From Arenimonas sp. SCN 70-307 (GTDB lineage Bacteria; Pseudomonadota; Gammaproteobacteria; Xanthomonadales; Xanthomonadaceae), in the NCBI RefSeq assembly GCF_001724815.1, contig NZ_MEDO01000014.1:62001-126000 (forward strand): a DNA stretch of 64,000 nucleotides, given 5' to 3'. The position numbers and the translations under genes are program-made. The number at the start of each line of letters is the position of its first letter. Within the stretch, counting starts at the first letter, position 1. The notes below the pieces were generated by a model, which worked only from the letters and a program-made list of their open reading frames with translations, searched no databases and had not been told where the DNA came from. This document shows, piece after piece, positions 44,403 through 53,691 of this stretch.

Positions 44403-45671
44403 TTATTCGTAATCCTCGCCGGCGGCCGGGTCGGGCGCCTCCGGGCGCTCGCCCGGATCCGGATCCTCTTCGACCACCGGGCGGGCCTCGCCCGCATCCT
44501 GCACCGCGCGCTGTTCGCTGGTCTGGATACCCAGGTGGTAGGCGGCATAACCCGGCAGCACCACCTGGTTCTGCGACATGCCGATGACGCGGCCCGCGAC
44601 GGGCGCAAGCAGGTAGCGCTCGACGTTCGCCACCGGGTCGATCACCCGGCCCAGGCGCTGGCCGGCCTGCACGTGCTGGCCGAGCGTGACTTCGCTGATC
44701 AGCAGGCCGCCGGAATTGGCGCGCACCCAGCGCGAGTCGAGGAAGATCGGCGCCGGCTCGGGTCGCTTGGCGATCACTTCGGGGTCGAGCCCCTCTTCGG
44801 CACTGGCCGCGCCGGGATCCTCGCGCATGCCCGTATGCACCATCAGCCGCTCGATGGCGGCGACGGCCTGGGCGATCTCGGCGGTTTCCAGCCGGCCCGG
44901 CGAGCCGGCCTCGAAGGTGACCGAAGGAATGCCGACCGCGGTGGCCGCGACGCGCAGCATGCCCTTGTTGCCCGGGCTGTGCAGCACGACGGTGTTGCCG
45001 AAGTGGCGGCTGAATTCCAGCACTTCCGGGCGCGTGAGGTCGGCGCGCACCTGCGGCAGGTTGCTGCGCTCGAAGGAGCCGGTGTGGAAGTCCACCAGCA
45101 TGTCGCAGTGGCTGACCACGTCCTGGAAGAAGGCGTTGGCGATGCGCGAGGCGATCGAGCCCTGGCGCGTGCCCGGGAAGAAGCGGTTGAGGTCGCGGCG
45201 GTCGGGCAGGTAGCGCGAGCCGCGCGAATAGCCGTGCACGTTGACGATGGGCACGCCGATCACGGTGCCCGACAGGCGGGTGGGATCGAGCGAGTGCGAC
45301 AGCTGGCGCACGATCTCGATGCCGTTGATCTCGTCGCCGTGCACGCCGGCCACCAGGCACAGCACCGGGCCGGCCAGCGCGCCGCGCGTGACCACCACCG
45401 GGCTGGGGATCTCGGCCGTGCTGATGCCGCCGGGCGGGCGCCACTCGAGCTGCATGCGCGTGCCGGGCACGACCAGGCGGTCGAGGATGGCCAGCGGCGT
45501 GACCAGCTGCGCCTGCGGTGCGAGGAAATCGTCCGGCAGCGCCAGGCCGGCCGGTGGCGCGGGCGCGTCGCCGCCGGGCGGCTCGATCGGGAAGTCCTGG
45601 GCGGCCAGCGGGCCGGCGGCCAGGGCCGCCGCCAGCGCCAGCGGCCTCAGGTGGAGGCGCAGGCTTTGCAC
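44403..45671 (-). CDS. Exported succinylglutamate desuccinylase/aspartoacylase-family protein
   Basis: A 422-residue M14-like zinc-hydrolase-fold protein with a signal peptide (LRPLALAAALAAGPLAAQ). Zinc site motifs include LVAGVHGDEINGIEI (HxxE), and later FFPGTRQG, DFHTGSFERSN (His ligand) and VTFEAGSPGRLE (catalytic Glu). The C-terminal ~90 residues form a biotinyl-like beta domain (NSGGLLISEVTLGQHVQAGQRLG), and the chain ends in an acidic, Pro-rich tail. The GTG at 45671 overlaps the 3' end of zur by 25 bp; the start is chosen because it yields the signal peptide. The substrate is unknown. Confidence 0.82.
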   Translation of the reverse strand: MQSLRLHLRPLALAAALAAGPLAAQDFPIEPPGGDAPAPPAGLALPDDFLAPQAQLVTPLAILDRLVVPGTRMQLEWRPPGGISTAEIPSPVVVTRGALAGPVLCLVAGVHGDEINGIEIVRQLSHSLDPTRLSGTVIGVPIVNVHGYSRGSRYLPDRRDLNRFFPGTRQGSIASRIANAFFQDVVSHCDMLVDFHTGSFERSNLPQVRADLTRPEVLEFSRHFGNTVVLHSPGNKGMLRVAATAVGIPSVTFEAGSPGRLETAEIAQAVAAIERLMVHTGMREDPGAASAEEGLDPEVIAKRPEPAPIFLDSRWVRANSGGLLISEVTLGQHVQAGQRLGRVIDPVANVERYLLAPVAGRVIGMSQNQVVLPGYAAYHLGIQTSEQRAVQDAGEARPVVEEDPDPGERPEAPDPAAGEDYE

Positions 45672-46141
45672 AGGCCGTGCACCTCCAGCGTCTGGGCCCG
45701 CGGCGTGAAGCCCAGGGCCCGCGCCTGCTCGTCGAGCAGGCCGGTGATGCGCTCGTCCTCGAGCTCGATCGCGGCCTGGCACTGGTCGCAGATCAGGAAG
45801 GGCACGGAGTGGCGCTGGTTCGGGTGGTGGCAGCCGACGAAGGCGTTCACCGAGGCCAGGCGGTGGATGAAGCCCTGCTCGAGCAGGAAGTCGAGCGCAC
45901 GGTACACCGTGGGCGGCGCGCTCGAGCCGTTGACTTCCTTCATCGCGTCGAGCAGGTCGTAGGCCTTCACGGGCTTGCCGGCGTCGGCGATCAGGCCCAG
46001 CACCTGGGCCCGCAGCGGCGTCAGGCGCAGGCCGCGCTCGGCGCAGGCCTCCTCGACCGCGCGCACGTAGTCACCGGCCGAATGCACGTGGTGCGAAGGA
46101 TCGGTGCAGTCGTGGGCGTGGGCGTGCTGCTTGCGGGGCAT
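45647..46141 (-). CDS. zur: Fur-family transcriptional repressor, probable Zur
   Basis: A 164-residue regulator. The N-terminus MPRKQHAHAHDCTDPSHHVHS is His-rich. The winged-helix region has RGLRLTPLRAQVLGLIAD and PPTVYRALDFLLEQGFIHRLASVNAFVGC, and the metal part has structural zinc CxxC pairs (ICDQCQ and LCKACAST) and H-containing segments. The sequence differs from Fur in the position of the pairs and resembles Zur. It is located 31 nt downstream of gltX, with the start at 46141; an upstream ATG (46198) is disfavoured as it falls inside gltX. Zur-box-like site 42241-42263 is nearby. Confidence 0.9.
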   Translation of the reverse strand: MPRKQHAHAHDCTDPSHHVHSAGDYVRAVEEACAERGLRLTPLRAQVLGLIADAGKPVKAYDLLDAMKEVNGSSAPPTVYRALDFLLEQGFIHRLASVNAFVGCHHPNQRHSVPFLICDQCQAAIELEDERITGLLDEQARALGFTPRAQTLEVHGLCKACAST

Positions 46142-46172
46142 GGGCCTAGGTTGGGGCCTTGGCCCCCACAAA

Positions 46173-47570
46173 TCAATTGAGTTTGGCGATGGCGGCATCG
46201 ATGCGCGCCAGCGCCTCGTCCTTGCCTGCCAGGAACACCGTGTGGTCGATCGACGGGCTCACCTGGGTGCCGGTGATGGCCACGCGCAGCGGCTGGGCGA
46301 TCTTGCCCAGGCCCAGGCCCAGGGCCTCGGCGGTGGCCTGCAGGGCACCGTGCACCGACTCGGCGCTCCACTCGTCCAGCGCGGCCAGGCGGGCGCGCAC
46401 CTCGGCGAGCGGCGCGCGCGCGGCGGCGACCAGGTGCTTGGCCACGGCCGCGTCGTCGTACGCCGTCAGCGGCTGGTACCAGACCGCGGCGCGTTCGGCC
46501 ATTTCCTTCAGCGTCTGCACGCGGTCGCGCAGGGCGACGACCACGTCGGCCGGATTCGGGCCCTTGGACAGGTCGTAGCCGGCGGCCAGGAGCTGGGGTT
46601 CGAAGTGTTTCGCCACCTCGGCCGGGTCGTCGGTCTTGAGGTAGTGCTGGTTGAGCCAGCCGAGCTTGGCCGGGTCCAGGCGCGAGGCCTTCTGGTTCAC
46701 GTCCTCGATGGCGAACAGCGACTTGAGCTCGTCGCGGCTGAAGATCTCCTGGTCGCCGTGCGACCAGCCCAGGCGCGCGAGGTAGTTCACCAGCGCATGC
46801 GGCAGGTAGCCCTCTTCCTTGTACGACATCACGTTGGCCGCGCCCGAGCGCTTGGACAGCTTGGCGCCCTCGGGGTCGAGGATCATCGGCATGTGCGCGA
46901 AGTGCGGCACCGGCGCGCCGAGCGCCTTGTAGATGTTGATCTGGCGCGGGGTGTTGTTGACGTGGTCGTCGCCGCGGATGACGTCGGTGATGCCCATGTC
47001 CAGGTCGTCGACCACGACGGCGAAGTTGTAGGTCGGATAACCGTCGGAGCGGAAGATGACGAGGTCGTCGAGCTCGTCGTTGCTCCACTCGATGCGGCCC
47101 TTGATCTTGTCCTCGAACACCACGCTGCCGCCGATGGGGTTCTTGAAGCGGATGACGCGATTCGGGTCGTCGCGGTACGGCTCGTTGCGGTCGCGGTAGT
47201 GGCCGTTGTAGCGCGGCTTGAGGTTGGCGGCCATGGCGGCCTCGCGCATGGCCTCGAGCTCTTCCTTGGTCTCGTAGGCGTAGTAGGCGGTGCCGGCGGC
47301 GACCATCTGCTCGGCCACCTCGCGGTAGCGGTCCAGGCGCGCGGTCTGGAAGATCGGGCCCTCGTCGTACTCCAGGCCCAGCCAGTCCATGGCCTCGAGG
47401 ATGGCGTCGATGGCGGCCTGGGTGCTGCGCTCGCGGTCGGTGTCCTCCACGCGCAGGATGAACTGGCCGCCCCGGCGCCGCGCCTCGAGGTAGCAGTACA
47501 GCGCCGTGCGGGCGCCGCCGATGTGCAGGAAGCCGGTCGGGCTGGGGGCAAAACGGGTGCGGCAGGTCAT
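46173..47570 (-). CDS. gltX: Glutamyl-tRNA synthetase
   Basis: A 465-residue class I aminoacyl-tRNA synthetase. HIGH-like motif in [19 protein letters not shown] (~16), KMSKS equivalent [11 protein letters not shown] (~238), and the family segments [11 protein letters not shown] and [18 protein letters not shown]. Length matches the bacterial GluRS. Charges tRNA-Glu in the cytoplasm. The next gene on the strand, zur, follows after 31 nt, suggesting cotranscription. Upstream (47571-47697) is a divergent promoter region shared with the cyclophilin gene. Confidence 0.98.
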   Translation of the reverse strand: MTCRTRFAPSPTGFLHIGGARTALYCYLEARRRGGQFILRVEDTDRERSTQAAIDAILEAMDWLGLEYDEGPIFQTARLDRYREVAEQMVAAGTAYYAYETKEELEAMREAAMAANLKPRYNGHYRDRNEPYRDDPNRVIRFKNPIGGSVVFEDKIKGRIEWSNDELDDLVIFRSDGYPTYNFAVVVDDLDMGITDVIRGDDHVNNTPRQINIYKALGAPVPHFAHMPMILDPEGAKLSKRSGAANVMSYKEEGYLPHALVNYLARLGWSHGDQEIFSRDELKSLFAIEDVNQKASRLDPAKLGWLNQHYLKTDDPAEVAKHFEPQLLAAGYDLSKGPNPADVVVALRDRVQTLKEMAERAAVWYQPLTAYDDAAVAKHLVAAARAPLAEVRARLAALDEWSAESVHGALQATAEALGLGLGKIAQPLRVAITGTQVSPSIDHTVFLAGKDEALARIDAAIAKLN

Positions 47571-47697
47571 CGGGCCAGGCTCAGGTTCGGTAAGCCGCGC
47601 ATTTTACGCCAAACCCCCGCGGGCGGCCCTCTTCGGCGGTGGCCCGTCGCCAGGACCGATCCCGGCACCTGAAGCAACCCTGCGATAAACTGCCGCG

Positions 47698-48333
47698 ATG
47701 GACTTTCGCCTCTTCCTCGCCCTGGCCCTGCTGCTTCCGTTTTCCGCGGGCGCGACACCGCCTGCCGCGGTCGTGCCGGAGGCGGAGGCGGAGGCCGTGG
47801 AGGTGGCGCCGCCGCCGCGGGTGCGGCTGGTGACGACGATGGGCGAGATCGTGCTCGAGCTCGATGCGGTCGCCGCGCCGCGCACGGTGGAGAACTTCCT
47901 GGCCTATGCGCGCGAGGGCCACTACAACGGCACCGTGTTCCATCGCGTCGTGCCCGGCCTGCTGGTGCAGGGCGGCGGCTTCACGCCCGACCTGCAGCCC
48001 CGGCCCAGCCGCGCCCCCATCCCCAACGAGGCCGGCAACGGTCTGTCCAACCGCCGCGGCGCCATCGCCGCCGCGCGCGACCGCGGCGTCAGCGAATCGG
48101 CCACCACCCAGTTCTTCATCAACCTCGGCGACAACCCCAACTTCGACCCCCGCCCCGGCGACAGCCCCTACACCGCCGGCTACGCCGTGTTCGGTCGCGT
48201 GGTGCTGGGCATGGACGTGCTCGACCGCATCGCCGCCACGCCCACCGGGGCGCAGGGCCCGTTCACCGGCTGGGTGCCGACCACGCCGGTGCTGATCGAG
48301 CGCGTGGACCTGCTCGACCCCGCCGCGCCATGA
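47698..48333 (+). CDS. Periplasmic cyclophilin-type peptidylprolyl isomerase
   Basis: A 211-residue exported cyclophilin. After the signal peptide ([17 protein letters not shown]) and an acidic-Pro linker, the core reads [54 protein letters not shown], with FHR and GG motifs of the active site, and [16 protein letters not shown]. The arrangement is that of PpiA. The lpxH gene starts in the ATGA overlap with its stop, so the two are coupled, an association seen with ppiB and lpxH in gammaproteobacteria. Confidence 0.94.
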   Translation: MDFRLFLALALLLPFSAGATPPAAVVPEAEAEAVEVAPPPRVRLVTTMGEIVLELDAVAAPRTVENFLAYAREGHYNGTVFHRVVPGLLVQGGGFTPDLQPRPSRAPIPNEAGNGLSNRRGAIAAARDRGVSESATTQFFINLGDNPNFDPRPGDSPYTAGYAVFGRVVLGMDVLDRIAATPTGAQGPFTGWVPTTPVLIERVDLLDPAAP

Positions 48334-49055
48334 GCCAGCTGGTGGTTTCCGATCTGCACCTGGACGCCGCGCGCCCGGCGACCACCGCCGCCTTCCTCGC
48401 GCTGCTCGCCGGCGAAGCGCGCGACTGCGATGGCCTGTACATCCTCGGCGACCTGTTCGAGGCCTGGGTCGGCGACGACGACCCCGGCGAGCCGGGCGCC
48501 AGCGTCTGCGCGGCGCTCAAGGCGCTGTCGGCGTCCGGCGTGCCGGTGTTCCTGATGCGCGGCAACCGCGACTTCCTTTATGGCCAGCGCATGGCCGAAC
48601 GCTGCGGCGCCACCCTGCTGCCCGACCCCTGCGTGCTGGACCTGCAGGGCGTGCCCACGCTGCTGATGCACGGCGACCTGCTGTGCACGGACGACGCCGC
48701 CTACCAGGCTTTCCGCCGCCAGGTGCGCAGCCCGGAATGGCAGGCCGGTTTCCTGGCCCAGCCGCTGGCCGCGCGCCAGGCCTTCGCCGCGCAGGCGCGC
48801 GCCGCCAGCCGCGAGCACCAGCAGGGCCTGTCGGAAACCATCACCGACGTGAATCCCGCCGCGGTCGCCGCGACGATGTCGCTGCACGGCGTCGGCCGCC
48901 TCATCCACGGCCACACGCACCGCCCGGCGATCCACTCGCTGGAGGTCGCCGGCCGGCCCGCGCAGCGCGTCGTGCTGGGCGACTGGTACGACCAGGGCAG
49001 CGTGCTGCGCGTGGATGCCGACGGGCTGGTGCTGACGACCCTGCCCGTCGCCTGA
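48330..49055 (+). CDS. lpxH: UDP-2,3-diacylglucosamine diphosphatase
   Basis: A 241-residue metallophosphoesterase of lipid A biosynthesis that converts UDP-2,3-diacyl-GlcN to lipid X. Metal motifs are visible in [62 protein letters not shown] and [10 protein letters not shown]; all match LpxH. Family length is about 240. Its ATG overlaps the cyclophilin stop. The presence of lpxH indicates a Gram-negative of the beta/gamma lineage. Confidence 0.97.
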   Translation: MSQLVVSDLHLDAARPATTAAFLALLAGEARDCDGLYILGDLFEAWVGDDDPGEPGASVCAALKALSASGVPVFLMRGNRDFLYGQRMAERCGATLLPDPCVLDLQGVPTLLMHGDLLCTDDAAYQAFRRQVRSPEWQAGFLAQPLAARQAFAAQARAASREHQQGLSETITDVNPAAVAATMSLHGVGRLIHGHTHRPAIHSLEVAGRPAQRVVLGDWYDQGSVLRVDADGLVLTTLPVA

Positions 49056-49065
49056 GCGGCTGCGC

Positions 49066-49782
49066 TCAGTCCTCGCGGTACAGCGCCGGCCGGAATCCGG
49101 CCACTTCGAACTCGAACACCGGCACCAGCGCGCCCGAGCGCGGCAGTTCGATGCGCACTCTGCGGGCCTGCTGCATCGCTTCGCGGAAGGCCGCCTCGTC
49201 CTGGATGAACAGCGCCGGGCCGGTGCCGGTGTCGGCCGGCTCGCCGGCGAAGGCGCGCGCCGGCGCGTCGTCGAAGCGGATGGAGAGCGTGCACGGCGGG
49301 CCGCAGCGCAGTTCGCCCATTTCCAGCACCAGGTAGGCGCTCACGCCCCAGGCCGGATGCCGGCGCAGCACGAGGCGGGCGTCGGGCGTCGGCGCCGGCA
49401 TGCCTTCCTCCAGGAACTCGTCGTCCACGCGGCTGTAGAGCGCGGCGGTGTGCTGGGTGCCGCCGTCGACGGCGACCGACTGGTAGTCCCACAGCGCGAT
49501 CAGGCGGCGTTGCTCGCGCATGGCCTCGGCCTGCCCGCGCACGTCGCCTATCGTCCTGCGCATCGTGGCCGCGGCCTCGGTGCGGCCGTGGCGGTCGGCC
49601 AGTGCGTCGGCGTGCATCTCGGCGATCTCGAAGTCGCCGGTTTCGCGGGCCGTTTCGTACTGCGCCAGCAGCGCCGCGCCGGCCACCTCGTCCTTCGCCG
49701 GGTCCACCGGTTCGGGCTGGCAGGCGGCAAGCGTCAGCAGCAGCGGCATCAGGGCGAGTCGGCGGACCAGGGCGTGGCGCAT
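49066..49782 (-). CDS. Hypothetical lipoprotein
   Basis: A 238-residue protein I do not recognise. The start at 49782 gives MRHALVRRLALMPLLLTLAAC, a lipobox signal with Cys. After ~15 residues comes a helical region (DPAKDEVAGAALLAQYETARETGDFEIAEMHADALADRHG), then a segment with strands: LWDYQSVAVDGGTQHTAALYSRV, and a Cys pair (GELRCGPPCTLSIRFDD). The C-terminal ~90 residues look like a beta-sandwich. The DUF455 gene ends 4 nt upstream, so they are likely cotranscribed. Its frame is open further upstream only as a shadow. Confidence 0.8.
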   Translation of the reverse strand: MRHALVRRLALMPLLLTLAACQPEPVDPAKDEVAGAALLAQYETARETGDFEIAEMHADALADRHGRTEAAATMRRTIGDVRGQAEAMREQRRLIALWDYQSVAVDGGTQHTAALYSRVDDEFLEEGMPAPTPDARLVLRRHPAWGVSAYLVLEMGELRCGPPCTLSIRFDDAPARAFAGEPADTGTGPALFIQDEAAFREAMQQARRVRIELPRSGALVPVFEFEVAGFRPALYRED

Positions 49783-49786
49783 CGGG

Positions 49787-50596
49787 CTACTCCAGCGATT
49801 CGAGTTGGGCGATTTCATTCTCGTCGAAACCGGCGGCCAGGCGCGCCGGCCGGTTGAAGGGGCCGCGCACGCCGCCGCGCACGGTCTCGCGCACCAGACG
49901 GATGAACTCGCGACCAGGCGCGAGGCCTTCGCGCTCGCAGTGCCAGTGGTACCAGCGGCTGCCGGCGGCGACGTGGGCCACTTCCTCGCGCAGGATGAGT
50001 TCGAGGATCTGCGCCGAGGCCTCGTCGCCATTGCCGCGCAGGCGCGCGATCATGCCCGGCGTCACGTCCAGGCCACGGGCCTCGAGCACGCGCGGCACCA
50101 GGGCCATGCGGCGCAGGCCGGAATCGGCGGTCTTGACTGCCATCTCCCACAGGCCGTTGTGCGCGTCGAAGTCGCCGTAGGCAAAACCCAGTTCAGCCAG
50201 CCGCACCGAGAGCAACTCGAAATGCCGCGCCTCGTCGTCGGCCACGCCGACCCAGTCGGCGTAGTAGGCATCGGGCATGGCCCGGAAGCGATACACCGCG
50301 TCCCAGGCCAGGTTGATGGCATTGAACTCGATGTGGGCGATCGCGTGCAGGAAGGCCGCCCGCCCCTCGACGCTGCCCAGGCCGCGCTGCGGCACGTCGC
50401 GCGGCATCACCAGCCGCGGCTTCTCGGGCCTGCCCGGATCGCCGATCGATGCCGGCGCGGGCGCCTCCTCGCGCGGCGCCAACTCACCGCGCCTGAACGC
50501 CGCCGCCGCCTCGCGCGTCAGCCGCACTTTCTCGGCGGGCTCGCGGGCAGCGATGCAGCGCGCGGCGGCGTCGTGCAGATCGGCGATGTCAGGCAC
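49787..50596 (-). CDS. DUF455 family (ferritin-like) protein
   Basis: A ~269-residue protein with DUF455 features: [86 protein letters not shown]. The spaced Glu/His (ExxH) pairs on four helices fit a diiron ferritin-like fold. Function is not established. The start is one of two adjacent GTG codons (50599 or 50596) that overlap the purF stop by 8-11 nt, so it is coupled to the purF operon. Confidence 0.88.
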   Translation of the reverse strand: MPDIADLHDAAARCIAAREPAEKVRLTREAAAAFRRGELAPREEAPAPASIGDPGRPEKPRLVMPRDVPQRGLGSVEGRAAFLHAIAHIEFNAINLAWDAVYRFRAMPDAYYADWVGVADDEARHFELLSVRLAELGFAYGDFDAHNGLWEMAVKTADSGLRRMALVPRVLEARGLDVTPGMIARLRGNGDEASAQILELILREEVAHVAAGSRWYHWHCEREGLAPGREFIRLVRETVRGGVRGPFNRPARLAAGFDENEIAQLESLE

Positions 50597-52058
50597 CACG
50601 GCGCTTGCGCTTGGCGTCGTCGGAGCGCAGTTGCTTGATGCGTTCGAAGTAGCCCGGCTCGATGCCGGTGACGTATTCGCCGCTGAAGCAGGAGCTGTCG
50701 AACTGGCGGCCCGGGAACTTCGGACCGGCGACCGCGGCCTCGAGGTCGGCCAGGTCCTGGTAGATCAGCCAGTCGCAGCCCAGCAGCTTCTCGATCTCTT
50801 CCTCGCTGCGGCCATGCGCCACCAGTTCCTCGGCCGAGGGCATGTCGATGCCGTAGATGTTCGGGTGGCGCACCGGCGGCGCCGCCGAGGCCAGGTAGAC
50901 CTTGCGCGCGCCCGCGTCGCGGGCCATCTGCACGATCTGCTGGCTGGTGGTGCCGCGCACGATCGAATCGTCCACCAGCAGCACCACCCGGTCCTTGAAC
51001 TCCAGCGGGATGGTGTTGAGCTTGCGGCGCACCGACTTCACGCGCTCGCCCTGCCCCGGCATGATGAAGGTGCGGCCGACGTAGCGGTTCTTGACGAAAC
51101 CCTCGCGGTACTTCACGCCCAGCACGTTGGCGATCTCCAGCGCCGCGTCGCGCGAGGTGTCGGGGATGGGGATCACCGTGTCGATGTCGTGGTCCGGGCG
51201 CAGGCGCAGGATCTTCTGGCCGAGCGTGACGCCCATGCGCATGCGCGCCTTGTGCACCGAGATGTTCTCGATCATCGAGTCCGGGCGCGCGAAGTACACG
51301 AACTCGAAGATGCACGGCGCGTGCGGCTGCTCCTGCACGATGGCCTCGGCGTGCAGCTCGCCCTCGGGGGTGATGACCACCGCCTCGCCCGGCAGCACGT
51401 CGCGCACGCGCACGAAGCCCAGTATGTCGAGCGCCACCGACTCCGACGCCACCGCGTACTCGGCGCGGCCGTTGCGCTCGCGCTTGCCCAGCACCAGCGG
51501 CCGGATGCCGTGCGGGTCGCGGAAGGCCACCAGGCCCAGGCCCAGCACCATCGCCACCGCCGCGTAGCCGCCGCTGCAGCGGCGATGCACGCCGGCCACC
51601 GCGGCCATCGCCGCGCGCGGGTCGAGCCGGCCCTGCACCTGCAGTTCATGCGCGAACACGTTGAGCAGCACTTCCGAGTCGGACTCGGTGTTGATGTTGC
51701 GCTTGTCCTGCTCGAACACCATGCGCCGCAGCGCATCGGTGTTCACCAGGTTGCCGTTGTGCGCCAGCGCGATGCCGTAGGGCGAGTTCACGTAGAAAGG
51801 CTGGGCCTCGTCGCTGCCTTCCGAGCCCGCGGTCGGGTAGCGGCAGTGGCCGATGCCGACCTGGCCGGTGAGCAGCTGCATCGCGCGCTCGTCGAAGACT
51901 TCCTTCACCAGGCCGTTGCCCTTGTGCAGGCGCAGCCGGTTGCCGTCGACGGTGGCGATGCCGGCCGCGTCCTGGCCGCGGTGCTGGAGCACCGTCAGGC
52001 CGTCGTAAAGGGCCGCCGCGACGTCGCTGGCGCCGGCGATTCCGATGATGCCGCACAT
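50589..52058 (-). CDS. purF: Amidophosphoribosyltransferase
   Basis: A 489-residue enzyme of the first step of purine biosynthesis: PRPP + Gln to 5-phosphoribosylamine. The N-terminal Cys nucleophile is in [10 protein letters not shown] after Met removal, followed by [13 protein letters not shown] and [12 protein letters not shown]. The PRPP site is [15 protein letters not shown]. Start and length agree with the family. Upstream cvpA ends 3 nt before its start, as in enterobacterial dedD-cvpA-purF. Confidence 0.98.
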   Translation of the reverse strand: MCGIIGIAGASDVAAALYDGLTVLQHRGQDAAGIATVDGNRLRLHKGNGLVKEVFDERAMQLLTGQVGIGHCRYPTAGSEGSDEAQPFYVNSPYGIALAHNGNLVNTDALRRMVFEQDKRNINTESDSEVLLNVFAHELQVQGRLDPRAAMAAVAGVHRRCSGGYAAVAMVLGLGLVAFRDPHGIRPLVLGKRERNGRAEYAVASESVALDILGFVRVRDVLPGEAVVITPEGELHAEAIVQEQPHAPCIFEFVYFARPDSMIENISVHKARMRMGVTLGQKILRLRPDHDIDTVIPIPDTSRDAALEIANVLGVKYREGFVKNRYVGRTFIMPGQGERVKSVRRKLNTIPLEFKDRVVLLVDDSIVRGTTSQQIVQMARDAGARKVYLASAAPPVRHPNIYGIDMPSAEELVAHGRSEEEIEKLLGCDWLIYQDLADLEAAVAGPKFPGRQFDSSCFSGEYVTGIEPGYFERIKQLRSDDAKRKRRGA

Positions 52059-52061
52059 GGT

Positions 52062-52628
52062 TCAGGTCTCCGGGGTCGGCTGCTGTGCGCTGGCGGGCGC
52101 ATTGCCGTTGAAGGGTTCGACGAGCGCCGCCGGCGCCGCCAGGAATTCGATTTCGGCCCGCGCCTCGGGCGGCAGGAAGCCGGCCATCCACTCGGCGCCG
52201 CGCTGCACCGTGGGCAGGAAGCGCGACTCGCTCCACCAGGCATCGCGCGGCACCGGCGTGAAGCCCAGCAGCAGCACCAGCACGCAGGCCAGCACCGCGC
52301 CGCGCGCCAGCCCGAAGCCGATGCCCAGCACGCGGTCGGTGGCCGACAGGCCGGTGTTGGCGATGAGCTTGCCGATGGCCCAGGTGGCCAGGCCGCCGAC
52401 CACGAGCGTGCCGAGGAACACGCTGGTGTAACCGAGGAACAGCCGCGCCGAGGGCGTCTCGACGAAGGCCATGGACTCGGCCGCGCGCGCGCCGAAGGCC
52501 ACGGCCAGCCAGAACGCGGCGATCCACACCGTGAGCGACAGCACTTCGACCACGAAGCCGCGCCACAAGCCGACGGCCATGGAGACCGCCAGCACCGTCA
52601 GCAGCGCGTAGTCGGCCCAGTTGAGCAT
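52062..52628 (-). CDS. cvpA: CvpA family membrane protein
   Basis: A 188-residue inner-membrane protein. WADYALLTVLAVSMAVGLWRGFVVEVLSLTVWIAAFWLAVAFG and the later FLGYTSVFLGTLVVGGLATWAIGKLI, RVLGIGFGLARGAVLACVLVLLLGFTP match CvpA (colicin V production). Four helices and a soluble tail. The exact function is unknown; it lies as in E. coli between dedD and purF (2-3 nt gaps). Confidence 0.96.
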   Translation of the reverse strand: MLNWADYALLTVLAVSMAVGLWRGFVVEVLSLTVWIAAFWLAVAFGARAAESMAFVETPSARLFLGYTSVFLGTLVVGGLATWAIGKLIANTGLSATDRVLGIGFGLARGAVLACVLVLLLGFTPVPRDAWWSESRFLPTVQRGAEWMAGFLPPEARAEIEFLAAPAALVEPFNGNAPASAQQPTPET

Positions 52629-52630
52629 GT

Positions 52631-53629
52631 TCAGGGGTGAGAGACGACGATCAGGTCGCGCAGGCCCAGCCTGGCGGCGACGCTGTCGCGCAGGCGCTCG
52701 GCGGCGGCGCGGTCGGCCTCGGGGCCGACGCGCACGCGCCAGACCGGGCCACGCTCGGTGTCCACGCGCTGGTGGAAGGCCACGAAACCGCTGGCGCGGG
52801 CGCGGTCGCGCAGCGCGCTGGCGTCGGACTCATTCGAGAAGGCGCCCAGCTGCACCGCGAAGCCGACGTTGGCGGCGGCGGCCGGCCGCGTCGGCGCCGC
52901 CGCCGGCGCCGCCTCGGCATCGAGCGCCATCACCACGGTGGGGCTGCCGGCGACGCGCTCGGCGCGCTGGCGCGCGGCTTCGGCAAGGGCACGCTCGGCA
53001 TACGGCCCGACGCGAACGCGCATGGCCGGCTTGCCGCCCACGTCCACCGACTCGCTGGTGACCGGCAGGCCGGCGGCGCGCAGCTTGTCGGCCAGGGCGC
53101 GGGCGTTGGCCAGGTTGGAGAAGCTGCCGACGTTGACGACGTAGCGGCCACCGCCGGCGCTGGCCGGCAGCGGCTGCGGCGCCGGGGCGGGCGTGGCCGC
53201 GACCGGCGCGGGCTCGGCCACGGGCGCAGGCACCGGAGCCGGCGGCGTGGATTCGCGCGCGATGGGCTGGCCGGTGGCGGCGTCCACCGCCTGCGGCGGC
53301 GCGCCTTCGTCGATCGGCTCCATCGGCAGCGCGTCCACGCGTGGCGCGACGTTGGCGCCGGCGTCCACGGTGGCCACGGCATTGGGGTCGTCGCTGGCCG
53401 GTGTCGGCGCGCCCAGCACCGGCTCGCCGGTGGTTTCGGGCCGCGGCAGCGCCAGCGGCAGTTCGCGGGTCTCGAAATCCTGGTCGGGCGCGTCGGGCAT
53501 GGACAGCGGCACCCGGGCGGCGTCCGGCGTGGTTTCGTCGGGGCCCTGCAGCAGCATCGGCAGGAAGATCATCGCCAGCGCCACCAGCACGGCGGCACCG
53601 ATCAGGCGCTGTTTCAGGGCGGAATCCAT
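52631..53629 (-). CDS. dedD: DedD-like SPOR-domain cell-division protein, with two SPOR domains
   Basis: A 332-residue membrane protein: TM helix ~9-27 (LIGAAVLVALAMIFLPMLL), Pro/Ala-rich linker, then two SPOR repeats. SPOR 1 reads RYVVNVGSFSNLANARALADKLRAAGLPVTSES...AMRVRVGPY, SPOR 2 FAVQLGAFSNESDASALRDRARASGF...VWRVRVGPEADRAAAERLRD. SPOR domains bind denuded septal peptidoglycan, so a role in division is expected. The E. coli DedD has one SPOR. The position between folC and cvpA is classic. Confidence 0.92.
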   Translation of the reverse strand: MDSALKQRLIGAAVLVALAMIFLPMLLQGPDETTPDAARVPLSMPDAPDQDFETRELPLALPRPETTGEPVLGAPTPASDDPNAVATVDAGANVAPRVDALPMEPIDEGAPPQAVDAATGQPIARESTPPAPVPAPVAEPAPVAATPAPAPQPLPASAGGGRYVVNVGSFSNLANARALADKLRAAGLPVTSESVDVGGKPAMRVRVGPYAERALAEAARQRAERVAGSPTVVMALDAEAAPAAAPTRPAAAANVGFAVQLGAFSNESDASALRDRARASGFVAFHQRVDTERGPVWRVRVGPEADRAAAERLRDSVAARLGLRDLIVVSHP

Positions 53630-53691
53630 CGGGGTTTCGGTCCGGCCGGAGGGGTGGCGCGAATTATAGCCGGTCTGCCCCTCGCGCCGGT

